Below are positions 13,502-21,318 of a DNA stretch of 41,488 bases, one piece after another (within the stretch, counting starts at the first letter, position 1; every line of letters starts with the position of its first letter). Origin of the DNA: Marinomonas sp. MED121 (GTDB taxonomy: Bacteria > Pseudomonadota > Gammaproteobacteria > Pseudomonadales > Marinomonadaceae); contig NZ_CH672432.1 in NCBI RefSeq assembly GCF_000153025.1, positions 627,127 through 668,614 of the forward strand. The letters run 5' to 3'. The notes beneath the pieces were generated by a model that saw only the letters and a program-made list of their open reading frames with translations, made no database searches and was not told where the DNA came from. The position numbers and the translations under genes were made by a program.

Positions 13502-14521
13502 CTCGATTTTCTGGTTAGCATCAATACCTAACTCGCTTAACACTTGCACTAATTGTGTTTCGTCTTCTTCTACTTGCTGCACTAACCAATCTTGGTATTT
13601 TGCCATGGCCCCTTTGCTGGGTTGTTTAGAGATTAAAAGATAGTCCAACCCTAATAAAATCGGCATATTAAAAGGAATGACGAGGCGTTTTTCGGCTAAG
13701 GCTTTGATGGCATAAAACACATCGCACACCACTAGCCCTATACCATTTTCTGCGGCTGACAGGGCCATATCTAGGGTTTCAAACTCATAGCCTTGGCTTA
13801 CATCAAGCGCTTCTTTTTCTAACTCTCTACCTTCTAGCTCTTTTTCCTCGAGGGATTGCCCTCCTAGTAATTCATTCCAAGCTTGCCAATGTATGTGTCC
13901 ATCTAAGCGGGTGTGTATCAGGGTTTGTCCGATCAGATCCTTAGCTGAGTTTATTGGGCCACTTTTCTCAAGGTAAGCGGGAGAGGCTAATATGCATAGC
14001 CACTCTTGCCTTAGTTTTACTATTGAGGCGTCTTCATCTGTGTAATTTAGACAAGCATGTAAGGCGAGTTCGTCTCCTTTTAGGTTGACGCTATCTGTGA
14101 TCTTCCTCATCCAGGTGGTTTCAATATGCAAATCTAACTCAGGCTTGGACTGCTTAAGCTCACCCATTTTAGGGATAAGCCACCTCGCCGCAAAAGTAGG
14201 CGGTACTTGTAGCCTTAATAAAGGTTGGCTGCCTTGTATTTCATCCACTGCAAGTTGCAGTAAATCGAGGGCTTGGCTGGCCCTTTGTTGCAGTATCTTG
14301 CCTGATTCTGTGAGCGCGAGTTGATGCCCTTCTCTTACAAAAAGTGCTGAGCCTAAAAAAGCTTCTAACCCTTTAATTTGTTTACTCACGCCACTTTGAG
14401 TGAGAGCAAGTTCGTCACCTGCTTTGGTAAAGTTTAAATGCCTAGCTGCGGCTTCAAATACGCGAATAGATTGCTGTGCAGGCAGCCTTGGGTAACGCTT
14501 ATTACCATGAATTTCAGTCAT
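13487..14521 (-). CDS. LysR-family regulator, GcvA-like
   Basis: 344 residues, somewhat longer than a typical LysR protein. The opening YPRLPAQQSIRVFEAAARH, followed by LNFTKAGDELALTQSGVSKQIK, is the GcvA-type HTH. The effector domain contains an unusual glutamate-rich insert (SLEEKELEGRELEKEALD, about residues 225-242), itself internally repetitive. It is divergent from the D-amino-acid-transaminase-like gene across 147 bp and probably regulates it. The start ATG 14521 is followed by a short polar leader before the HTH, normal for GcvA relatives. The stop lies inside a tandem-repeat tract. Confidence 0.85.
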   Translation of the reverse strand: MTEIHGNKRYPRLPAQQSIRVFEAAARHLNFTKAGDELALTQSGVSKQIKGLEAFLGSALFVREGHQLALTESGKILQQRASQALDLLQLAVDEIQGSQPLLRLQVPPTFAARWLIPKMGELKQSKPELDLHIETTWMRKITDSVNLKGDELALHACLNYTDEDASIVKLRQEWLCILASPAYLEKSGPINSAKDLIGQTLIHTRLDGHIHWQAWNELLGGQSLEEKELEGRELEKEALDVSQGYEFETLDMALSAAENGIGLVVCDVFYAIKALAEKRLVIPFNMPILLGLDYLLISKQPSKGAMAKYQDWLVQQVEEDETQLVQVLSELGIDANQKIEAFSK

Positions 14522-14668
14522 ACCATAAGAACCAGAACTCGTTTGTTGATGACATGTTAAGTCTCTAAGCTATTGATCAGTTATCCCCTATTAGTGGCTC
14601 TATATTCGCTCTATATTCGCTCACTATTCAACATATTCCTTATATTGAGGACAATTTTGGAGAAGTTT

Positions 14669-15556
14669 ATGTCAGATAATAAGTCATTACCTGCATTTTA
14701 CAATGGCGACTTCATGACTCTGAGTCAGGTTAACATTTCCCCCATGGATAGAGGTTTCTTATTTGGCGACAGTGTTTATGAGGTGATTCCAGCGTTTCAT
14801 GGCAGGCTTTTAGGCGAGGTAGAACACTACCAAAGATTAATGAATAGCTTGGCGAGCATTGGCCTTAGCCTGCCCTACTCGATTGATGATTTGATCAGTA
14901 TTAGCCAGGCTTTGTTAGCTCAAAAACCTGCCTTTGCTTTTATTTATGTGCAAATCACTCGCGGTGTAGAAGCAACACGAAAGCATCGTTTCCCTGTGAT
15001 CGCTGAACCCACTATCTTGATCTACTCTCAAGTTGTTGAAGCCGCTTTTGGTCTTGACTATCAAGGTTGTCACGGCCACTTCCATGAGGACATGAGATGG
15101 CAGAAGTGTGATATTAAATCCACCAGCTTGATGGGCAACATTTTGGCTTATCAGCAACTTTATCAGCAAGGTCATGAGAATGATGAAGCCTTGTTAGTGA
15201 GAAATGGGTTAGTTGTCGAAGCGCCAAGCAGCAACCTCTTCATGGCGAAAGATCAGGTTATTTATACACCACCACTTAATAACATTTTAGCCGGCGTTAC
15301 CCGTGATTTGGTGATCAAGCTGATTCATGAAGCTGGCTTTGAGTTTATCGAAAATGCACCCACTAAAGCGATGCTATTGGATGCTGATGAGGTTTGGCTA
15401 ACTAACTCCTATGAGGAGCTAAAGCCGATTATCACCATTGAAGGTAAAAACATAGGCACAGGAGCACCCGGCCCGATTTGGCAGCAGCTTTTTAGTGCCT
15501 ATCAAGAGTTAAAGAGTCAGAAATTAAAAAGCCAAGAGTTAAAGAGCCAGAATTGA
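14669..15556 (+). CDS. Class IV aminotransferase, D-amino-acid transaminase-like
   Basis: 295 residues from ATG 14669, chosen because GGAG lies 7 bases upstream; an earlier in-frame ATG at 14573 would add a hydrophobic tail foreign to the family. SPMDRGFLFGDSVYEVIP (25-42), the PLP lysine K150 in CDIKSTSLMGN, EAPSSNLF and TNSYEELKPI place it with D-alanine/D-amino-acid transaminases (fold type IV). Expected reaction: D-amino acid plus 2-oxoglutarate or pyruvate to keto acid plus D-glutamate or D-alanine. The last residues (ELKSQ-KLKSQ-ELKSQN) are encoded by a tandem repeat that continues past the stop. It is divergent from a GcvA-like LysR and followed by AraC and LysE genes. Confidence 0.82.
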   Translation: MSDNKSLPAFYNGDFMTLSQVNISPMDRGFLFGDSVYEVIPAFHGRLLGEVEHYQRLMNSLASIGLSLPYSIDDLISISQALLAQKPAFAFIYVQITRGVEATRKHRFPVIAEPTILIYSQVVEAAFGLDYQGCHGHFHEDMRWQKCDIKSTSLMGNILAYQQLYQQGHENDEALLVRNGLVVEAPSSNLFMAKDQVIYTPPLNNILAGVTRDLVIKLIHEAGFEFIENAPTKAMLLDADEVWLTNSYEELKPIITIEGKNIGTGAPGPIWQQLFSAYQELKSQKLKSQELKSQN

Positions 15557-15610
15557 AGCGCTAGGTAATGAAGAGCCAATATTAAAAATTTAGGCAATAA
15601 AGAGCCGAAC
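15505..15610. repeat. Degenerate tandem repeat over the end of the transaminase gene
   Basis: Units related to GAGTTAAAGAGCCAG occur three times within the last codons. Looser copies (GAAGAGCCAATATTAAA, AATAAAGAGCCGAAC) continue for about 50 bp after the stop at 15556. They add KSQ triplets to the C-terminus. Confidence 0.7.
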
Positions 15611-15737
15611 AGTAAGAACAGATATCGAAAACGAAAGAAAAGAAGATAAAGCAATTTTATCCAAGTCTTACCTAAGAAGCTTGTATACTCTAATCACTCT
15701 TATTAAATTGAGTTGCGTTACTTCTTAGGTGAGACCC

Positions 15738-16568
15738 ATGTCGGTAGAGAATCATTTTCAATTTGCTAAAAACGATAGCCATCAGGATATCATTTTATTG
15801 GAAGCCTCCATGCGAGACTTTGCCTTTTGCAAACATGCCCATGAAGAATTCTCTTTCGGTATTACTTTGGCTGGTAGGCAGGATTTTTTCTCTCTCGGCA
15901 AGCATCACAAAAGCCATGCGGGCAATGTGATTGCGATTAATCCAGATGATGCTCACGATGGTCATGTGGGTACCAGTGATACTCTGCGTTATAAGATGCT
16001 TTATGTTCACCCTGATCAGCTTAACCCTATGCTAAAGCAAGCAGGCATTCAAAAACCAGAAAGCTTTCGCATTAAAGAAACAGTGCAAGACAATCCAGCG
16101 ATGCAGCAGCATATCTTGCGCTTGTTTGCTCTCGTCGAAAATCCAAATACGCCGACTATTGCCTATTCTTCTGCTCTTTATGAATTTGCTGTTTTACTGG
16201 CAAGACAAGAAGGCATACACCAAGGGCAAGTATATCGTCTCAAAGACTCGGCCTTAGAAAGAGCGAGAGAGTACTTGCACGCCCACCTTAACCAAGAAGT
16301 GTCCCTTGATGCGTTAAGTGCTGAGGTGCATATGTCTAAATTTCACTTTTTACGACGCTTTAAAGACTATTTTGGCATGACGCCACACCAATACTGGCTT
16401 AACTATCGTATCAACCGTGCGAAAGAGGCCTTAGAAGCAGGCACGCCTTTGGCGGATATTGTTTTCGATTATGGTTTTAATGATTTAAGCCATTTTAACC
16501 GACGCTTTAAACCTGCCTATGGCAAGACCCCTTATCAGTTCCAGCGGGACTTCTTACAAGCACGCTAA
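15738..16568 (+). CDS. AraC-family transcriptional regulator
   Basis: 276 residues from ATG 15738, which has TTAGGTGAG about 5 bases upstream; a GTG at 15729 would overlap that site. The N-terminal cupin (CKHAHEEFSFGITLAGRQ, then INPDDAHDGHVG) is the AraC-type ligand-binding domain. The C-terminal third carries the two HTH motifs (LSAEVHMSKFHFLRRFKDYFGMTPHQYWL and IVFDYGFNDLSHFNRRFK). The LysE-type exporter begins 74 bp downstream on the same strand. Regulators of this kind commonly switch on an adjacent LysE/RhtB exporter in response to an amino acid, so this pair probably forms one unit (inference). Confidence 0.87.
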   Translation: MSVENHFQFAKNDSHQDIILLEASMRDFAFCKHAHEEFSFGITLAGRQDFFSLGKHHKSHAGNVIAINPDDAHDGHVGTSDTLRYKMLYVHPDQLNPMLKQAGIQKPESFRIKETVQDNPAMQQHILRLFALVENPNTPTIAYSSALYEFAVLLARQEGIHQGQVYRLKDSALERAREYLHAHLNQEVSLDALSAEVHMSKFHFLRRFKDYFGMTPHQYWLNYRINRAKEALEAGTPLADIVFDYGFNDLSHFNRRFKPAYGKTPYQFQRDFLQAR

Positions 16569-16642
16569 GCACTGATAAAAGCTTAAAACCCATACCAATT
16601 ACACACACCTAATTTTTATCAAATTCAATTTGAGGGATCACT

Positions 16643-17227
16643 ATGCTCGAAATTCTTATCTTTGCCTTTGGCATCATGTACAGCCCAGGGCCGATGAACA
16701 TGCTTGCCCTCTTTGCTGGGGTCAATAATCAAGGTAAACAAGCCTTGTTGTTTTGTGTTGGGGTGGGTTTTGCCATGCTTATTCTATTTTTGCTGGTCGG
16801 CTATTTGGGCAGCAATATCATACCGCCTAGTTATCAAGCAGGTATCGCCATCTTAGGCGCCCTCTATATTAGTTACTTGGGCTTTAAGATTATGAAGTCG
16901 AGCTTTGCTAGCCAATCTTTGCAAACAGATAATACTCAGCTTTTCTTTAAAACAGGCTTTGTGCTGCAAATCTGTAACCCGAAAGCCTTGGTCGCCATTA
17001 TTCCCATCGTATCGATTCAGTTTCCAAGAGCTGCGATCGAAGGCAACCAGATTGCCCTGTGGTCCTTTATACTTGGCATGATGGCCTGCGGCGCGCCTAG
17101 CCTGTATTTGCTAGCAGGACACAAACTTAAAACCTTTGCGTTAAACCCTAAGGTTATGGCTTGGATAAACCGTGTGATGGCGCTGCTACTTTGGTTTGTG
17201 GCTTATCAGTTTGTTGCTGTTTTATAG
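16643..17227 (+). CDS. LysE/RhtB-family amino-acid exporter
   Basis: 194 residues, the family's usual length, with about six hydrophobic helices. The opening FAFGIMYSPGPMNMLALFAGV is the LysE/RhtB signature (SPGP), and GFVLQICNPKALVAI is the second conserved block. Members export amino acids or their derivatives across the inner membrane by proton antiport; the substrate here is unknown. GAGGGA is the ribosome site. It follows the AraC regulator and lies downstream of a D-amino-acid transaminase-like gene. The stop at 17227 abuts the MITE-like element exactly, so that element may have inserted at the gene's very end. Confidence 0.88.
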   Translation: MLEILIFAFGIMYSPGPMNMLALFAGVNNQGKQALLFCVGVGFAMLILFLLVGYLGSNIIPPSYQAGIAILGALYISYLGFKIMKSSFASQSLQTDNTQLFFKTGFVLQICNPKALVAIIPIVSIQFPRAAIEGNQIALWSFILGMMACGAPSLYLLAGHKLKTFALNPKVMAWINRVMALLLWFVAYQFVAVL

Positions 17228-17498
17228 CTAGGGAACCTACGAATAAGTCCTCCCGCCTCAGCGTGTGGATAAAAGCCTCTAGATTTATGGCGAGGAGCGC
17301 AACTTAATAGTTATTCTATTGATAAGGGCCTCAACATAAAGATAGGGCTTTTAGACCACGCCCTTCGGGTCTTTCAGAAAAAGTAACACCCTGTGTTGTC
17401 ACTTCTCGAAAGGTACCTACATTACTTCAAAGTGACGCCTTGTGTGATACTTTTTCAGATAAGACTGAGAAGAGGTGACTTAATCGCAGGTTCCCTAG
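17228..17498. mobile_element. MITE-like element, 271 bp with 22-bp terminal inverted repeats
   Basis: The ends 17228-17249 (CTAGGGAACCTACG...) and 17477-17498 are inverted repeats that match at 20 of 22 positions. There is no coding frame inside. The interior contains the 18-mer shared with 3237-3254 and a second, nested inverted pair around 17383-17456: CAGAAAAAGTAACAC against the complement of GTGATACTTTTTCAGA. Short length, no gene, terminal repeats and intergenic placement between a LysE gene and a LysR gene fit a non-autonomous element. No clear target-site duplication is seen. A large structured RNA is the main alternative. Confidence 0.65.
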
Positions 17499-17549
17499 TT
17501 TAACTAAATACATATGGCTAAAAACATAGCTGATAACATAACTAAGAAA

Positions 17550-18428
17550 CTAATCAAAAAGCCCTTTTAGCGCTTCAAACAACCACTCCTGAGCTGGGCC
17601 TCTGGAGTGGTTTTTTTCTGTTACCAAATCAATCGGTGGACTCCAGATTTTATAATCGAAAGTTAAATCTAATTTGCAAAGTTGACCTGCCACTATCTCT
17701 TGCTCCACAAGGTGAGCAGGTAAATATGACCAACCTAAACCCTCTATGACCATGGCTTTAATATTAAGGAAGTCATTCGCCCACCATATGTTTGCCGATA
17801 ATAGCGGCGTACTTTGATTGGTTTCGACCCTATCTTCTTTTAACGCGATTTGTTTATGGGGCGTCAAATCCCCCACGTTAATTTTAGACATGCTAGCAAG
17901 TGGGTACTGAGCGTGACACACCGCATAAAAAGGTAAGTGGCCGATAAAGCACAAATCCACCAGTTTATTAAAACTTGGGTTGGCCAACATAATGCCAATA
18001 TCAGCACGACCCAAGCGCACTTCACTCGCCACTTGTAGACTAGAAATGGTATTTACTTCTAAGGAGGTATTGGGAAACTTCTGATCAAACTCGGCCAAAA
18101 TTTTAGTAAGAGCAGGCATTAATAAGGCATTATCAAAGGTGATGCGCACCAGCGCCTCCTCCTCTTTGTTGATGGAATCCACCACAGCTTGAAACTCATT
18201 GACCTGATGCAAGATAGCCTCAGCATAGGGCTTTAACCTTTCTCCTTCTGGTGTGAGGCTGGGCTTTCTTGTGCTTCGATCAAAGAGCTGCACATCTAGG
18301 TCTATTTCTAGATTAGCAATACCTTGGCTCACGGCAGACTGCACCTTACCTAGCTTTTTCGCGCTGGCAGAAAACGATCCTAACTCGATCGTTTCGATAA
18401 ACATCCTTAACTGTTCAACATTATTCAT
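17550..18428 (-). CDS. LysR-family regulator, likely controller of the PACE efflux gene
   Basis: 292 residues. The HTH FIETIELGSFSASAKKLGKVQSAVSQGIANLE followed by FDRSTRKPSLTPEGERL is standard LysR, with a full effector domain behind it. It is divergent from a PACE-family efflux gene across 92 bp. The same layout exists in Acinetobacter, where AceR (LysR) activates aceI in response to chlorhexidine and natural diamines (established there). The role here is inferred from that arrangement. The promoter region between the two genes is short enough for one shared operator. Confidence 0.85.
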   Translation of the reverse strand: MNNVEQLRMFIETIELGSFSASAKKLGKVQSAVSQGIANLEIDLDVQLFDRSTRKPSLTPEGERLKPYAEAILHQVNEFQAVVDSINKEEEALVRITFDNALLMPALTKILAEFDQKFPNTSLEVNTISSLQVASEVRLGRADIGIMLANPSFNKLVDLCFIGHLPFYAVCHAQYPLASMSKINVGDLTPHKQIALKEDRVETNQSTPLLSANIWWANDFLNIKAMVIEGLGWSYLPAHLVEQEIVAGQLCKLDLTFDYKIWSPPIDLVTEKNHSRGPAQEWLFEALKGLFD

Positions 18429-18520
18429 ATCACTAAAACTGATAGTTATTAACTTTATTCAATCACTATAAATAATAGAATAGCCATTAACAAGCCAAAG
18501 GTAAGGATTAGGAATTAACC

Positions 18521-18958
18521 ATGAAAACCAAAGAACGCATTTTCCATGCAGCACTTTTTGAAGCCATCGCCCTTATTTTATTAATAAGCCTTGCTTCCCT
18601 ATTACCTGGTCAAGATACTGCTGCGATGACAGGGCTGGCCATTGCACTATCCTTGATTGCCATGTCATGGAACTATGTATACAACCTGATTTTTGATCGG
18701 TTTTTTAAAGGTGATCGCATTAAACGAAGCTTTAAATTACGTCTTGGTCATGGCTTAGGGTTTGAAGCAGGTATGATTTTGGCCTCTTTCCCAGTGATTA
18801 TGTGGGTCACCAAAATGAGCTTTTGGACTGTGTTCATACTTGATATTGGCGCGGTCGTTTTCTTCATCATTTACGCCATTATTTATAACTGGGCTTACGA
18901 TGTCATCAAGCATAAATACTGGCCTAAGCAGCCGTTAGCACCTCAAAGTGATGCTTAG
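18521..18958 (+). CDS. PACE-family efflux transporter (AceI-like)
   Basis: 145 residues with four membrane helices in two BTP-type pairs. It carries the family motifs RIFHAALFEAI with the essential acidic residue E14, WNYVYNLIFDRF, then RLGHGLGFEAGM and YNWAYDVI. PACE proteins expel biocides such as chlorhexidine and, physiologically, short-chain diamines (cadaverine, putrescine) by proton exchange; this is known for AceI. It is divergent from a LysR gene, as in aceR-aceI. The last 35 bp overlap the convergent HAD phosphatase gene tail-to-tail. A link with amines made by the decarboxylase at 4.1 kb is possible but speculative. Confidence 0.9.
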   Translation: MKTKERIFHAALFEAIALILLISLASLLPGQDTAAMTGLAIALSLIAMSWNYVYNLIFDRFFKGDRIKRSFKLRLGHGLGFEAGMILASFPVIMWVTKMSFWTVFILDIGAVVFFIIYAIIYNWAYDVIKHKYWPKQPLAPQSDA

Positions 18959-19586
18959 AAAAGTCGAATAAACTAGCCAGTTTAAAGCGTGACAATTCAA
19001 ATTTGGGATTGTCATAATTTTCCTTTTGGGGCACAACGATTACCTTCATATCGGCAGCAACGCCAGCCGCTAGCCCAGATGGGGAATCTTCAAATACCAT
19101 GCATTGCTTAGGCTCTACATTGAGTCTTTGTGCGGTTTTAAGATAAACATCTGGCGCGGGTTTCCCCTTCTCGACCTGTTCTGATGACGTAATCACATCA
19201 AAATAATGCCTCACCTCTAGGGCATCTAAAATCACTGGGATTAATTGATAGGGCGAATTAGTTGCCAACGCTATTTTTAAGCCTTGTTCCTTACAGAAAT
19301 TGAGAATCTTTTTTACACCAGGTTTGGCTTCGCCTTTTTGCTTGATAAGCAATTCGACTTGATCAATTACCGCTTGCTCGACAGACACTAAAGAATCACC
19401 TTGCCAAGGGTGTTGCTGATACCAAAATTCAGTAACTTCTTTTGTTGTCATCGCCGCTGTGATGGCGCTTAACTCAGGGGTTACTTTAACCCCAAGACGA
19501 CTAAACACCTGATACTCTGCTTCTTGCCACAAGGGTTCTGAATCAAACAATAAACCATCCATATCAAAAATTGCGGCAGTGATCAT
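18924..19586 (-). CDS. HAD-superfamily phosphatase (beta-phosphoglucomutase/HxpB-like)
   Basis: 220 residues. Motif I FDMDGLLFDSEP carries the nucleophile D8 and acid/base D10. Motif II is ALATNS, motif III is K in EKGKPAPDVY, and motif IV is VFEDSPSGLAAG. The helical cap between residues 17 and 90 puts it in the subclass I group with E. coli HxpB (YniC), which dephosphorylates hexose phosphates such as 2-deoxyglucose 6-phosphate. The substrate is likely a sugar phosphate. The C-terminus is encoded across the end of the PACE gene on the other strand. Upstream lies a 14-bp-period tandem repeat. Confidence 0.85.
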   Translation of the reverse strand: MITAAIFDMDGLLFDSEPLWQEAEYQVFSRLGVKVTPELSAITAAMTTKEVTEFWYQQHPWQGDSLVSVEQAVIDQVELLIKQKGEAKPGVKKILNFCKEQGLKIALATNSPYQLIPVILDALEVRHYFDVITSSEQVEKGKPAPDVYLKTAQRLNVEPKQCMVFEDSPSGLAAGVAADMKVIVVPQKENYDNPKFELSRFKLASLFDFSKHHFEVLTAA

Positions 19587-19671
19587 AGTCTCTTCTCTTT
19601 TGCTAAAGCGGTAATAGGTAAACTTGAGGGGTTAAAGAACCTCATTTTAGAGAGTGAACTTTATCTTTAAA

Positions 19672-19765
19672 ACTGTCTCTGAAAAAGAGCCTCTTAAAAA
19701 CAATCTTTTAAAAACAGCCTCTTAAAAACAGTCTCTTAGAAAGTGCCTCTTAAAAAGCACCTCTT
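19672..19765. repeat. Degenerate 14-bp tandem repeat
   Basis: About six head-to-tail copies of a unit like GCCTCTTAAAAACA fill the spacer between the divergent HAD and TauD-like genes. It has no spacers and is not a CRISPR. It shifts promoter spacing if its copy number varies. Confidence 0.8.
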
Positions 19766-19818
19766 CGCGTTAATATAAGATTTTGAATAAAGCATTATCG
19801 ATAAAAGGAAAACACCGA

Positions 19819-20631
19819 ATGCAAATCGAACGATTAACACCGAATATTGGCGCCATGGTGCATGGGGTTAACCTCGCAATATGCAGTGACGCTGAGTTCG
19901 AGGCAGTTTATCAAGCTTGGTATCAAAACGGGGTTATTTTCTTGCCGGATCAGAAGATGACGCCTGAAGAGCACCTCAAAATCGCCAGCCGTTTTGGTGA
20001 GCTTGCGCCAGTTCATCCTTTCTTCCCGAATGTAAAAGAGGCGCCACAAGTGAGTGTTATCGAAACAGTCAGAGGCAAAGCACCGCTAGAAAGCTTTTGG
20101 CATACGGATTTAACCTGGCAAAAGCGCCCTTCTAAAGCCTCACTGTTACATGCTCAGCATTTGCCAGAGGTGGGTGGTGATACTATTTGGTGCTCTATGA
20201 GAGCTGTGTTTAATGCGTTATCTGAAGAGGATAAAAGCAGCATTCGACAGCTTAAGACGATGCACTCACTGCATGCGTTTGAAAATATAAAAACAGACGA
20301 GATAAATGCCGACTGGCATAAAGATGTGATTAAAACAGCGGCGGCGAATCCACCTGTTGAGCACCCTATGGTCACTAAACTACCTGAAACAGGTGAAGAA
20401 ATTCTCTTTATCAACGAGCAGTTTACCCGCTTTGTCATTAGCTTGAACAACACCAAAAGCCGAGCACTACTTGATCGGCTATTTGCTTTAGCAAGGCAAG
20501 CTGAGTATCAGGTACGTTTTAAATGGCAGCCAAATACACTCGCCATTTGGGATAATCGTAGCACGCAACATTATGCTGTGATTGATTATGGTGATGAGCC
20601 GAGAAAACTACACAGGGTGACGGTTTATTAA
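19819..20631 (+). CDS. TauD/TfdA-family Fe(II)/2-oxoglutarate dioxygenase
   Basis: 270 residues from ATG 19819, preceded by AAAGGA; an earlier ATG at 19783 adds twelve residues without support. The iron triad is visible: H95 and D97 in FWHTDLTW and H251 in NRSTQHYA, with R262 (PRKLHRVTV) to bind 2-oxoglutarate. Length and motifs match taurine or alkyl-compound dioxygenases, but the substrate (taurine, another sulfonate, an aryloxy acid or something else) cannot be decided. No sulfonate transporter is adjacent. The gene stands between two tandem-repeat tracts and is probably monocistronic. Confidence 0.87.
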   Translation: MQIERLTPNIGAMVHGVNLAICSDAEFEAVYQAWYQNGVIFLPDQKMTPEEHLKIASRFGELAPVHPFFPNVKEAPQVSVIETVRGKAPLESFWHTDLTWQKRPSKASLLHAQHLPEVGGDTIWCSMRAVFNALSEEDKSSIRQLKTMHSLHAFENIKTDEINADWHKDVIKTAAANPPVEHPMVTKLPETGEEILFINEQFTRFVISLNNTKSRALLDRLFALARQAEYQVRFKWQPNTLAIWDNRSTQHYAVIDYGDEPRKLHRVTVY

Positions 20632-20638
20632 TAACTTG

Positions 20639-20728
20639 AGCGACACTTTAAGTTTGATTTAAGTGACGCCTTAAGCTTTTTTTAGAGACACTTTAGGCTT
20701 TTTTTTAGTGACGCCTTAAGCTTTGATA
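20639..20728. repeat. Degenerate 23-bp tandem repeat spanning the end of the MocA-like gene
   Basis: Four units alternate AGTGACGCCTTAAGCTTTTT and AGACACTTTAGGCTTTTTT forms. The last unit overlaps the final codons and stop of the leftward mocA-like gene (20716). The T/A runs could also act as weak terminators for the convergent genes. Confidence 0.75.
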
Positions 20729-21318
20729 GCAGACAGGTATTGTTCGAGATCTTCTGGGTAATCGATATCAAAAAGCGCATTGTCCATCACTTGCAGACTT
20801 AGATTATCTTTCGCTGCCATCAAGATAGGCTTTGCCCCTTGTTTGCCCTTAAGGCCTTTTAACTCAGTAAATTGACTGGCTGGAAAAATCGCAGGCACAC
20901 CGGGTTTATTAGCATAGTAAGCGGTTCGAATTGTCTGCCCATCGTAACCTTTGATGAGATTTTCAAGGTCTTCAAGGTTGACCTTTACTTGATCGGATAA
21001 GGTAAAAAGCACCCCATCATAACCCCCTATGCTTTGAATAACCTCACTTGCTTTAGCGATAGACGCACCTAAGCCGAGGGACCAATCTGGATTATAAATC
21101 ACCTCGGCCTTATCCATTATGATGGGATTGATCTGCTCATAATAAGCACCTAATACAACAAAGGGCTTGGTTTGAGTCATTTCTGTTAAAGTCGCTAAGC
21201 GAGTTAAGGTCTCAAGGCTATGACGTATCATGGCCTTATCATGCACTTCTGCCAACTGTTTGCAGCTGCCAAAGCGACTCCCATTGCCAGCCGCTAATAG
21301 CACGTAAGCCATTTTCAT
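20716..21318 (-). CDS. MocA-like molybdenum cofactor nucleotidyltransferase
   Basis: 200 residues. The N-terminus VLLAAGNGSRFGSCKQL is the NTP-binding loop of the MobA/MocA superfamily, and FTLSDQVKV carries the metal-binding aspartate. MocA adds CMP to molybdopterin-Mo to make the cytosine dinucleotide form used by xanthine-oxidase-type enzymes. It is the last gene of a leftward operon for such an enzyme, and its ATG shares one base with the stop of the xdhC-like gene (TAATG). The context strongly supports maturation of the IorAB-like hydroxylase. Its 3' end lies in a tandem-repeat tract. Confidence 0.85.
   Translation of the reverse strand: MKMAYVLLAAGNGSRFGSCKQLAEVHDKAMIRHSLETLTRLATLTEMTQTKPFVVLGAYYEQINPIIMDKAEVIYNPDWSLGLGASIAKASEVIQSIGGYDGVLFTLSDQVKVNLEDLENLIKGYDGQTIRTAYYANKPGVPAIFPASQFTELKGLKGKQGAKPILMAAKDNLSLQVMDNALFDIDYPEDLEQYLSAIKA

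Noticed and set aside
14573..14668. Hydrophobic extension of the D-amino-acid transaminase-like protein
   Set aside because: It is foreign to the family, and ATG 14669 has GGAG upstream.
16569..16642. Lysine riboswitch before the LysE-type exporter
   Set aside because: Only 74 bp and no paired structure; the AraC regulator is a simpler control.
19672..19765. Possible CRISPR array
   Set aside because: The units are head to tail without spacers and diverge from each other. No cas gene is near.
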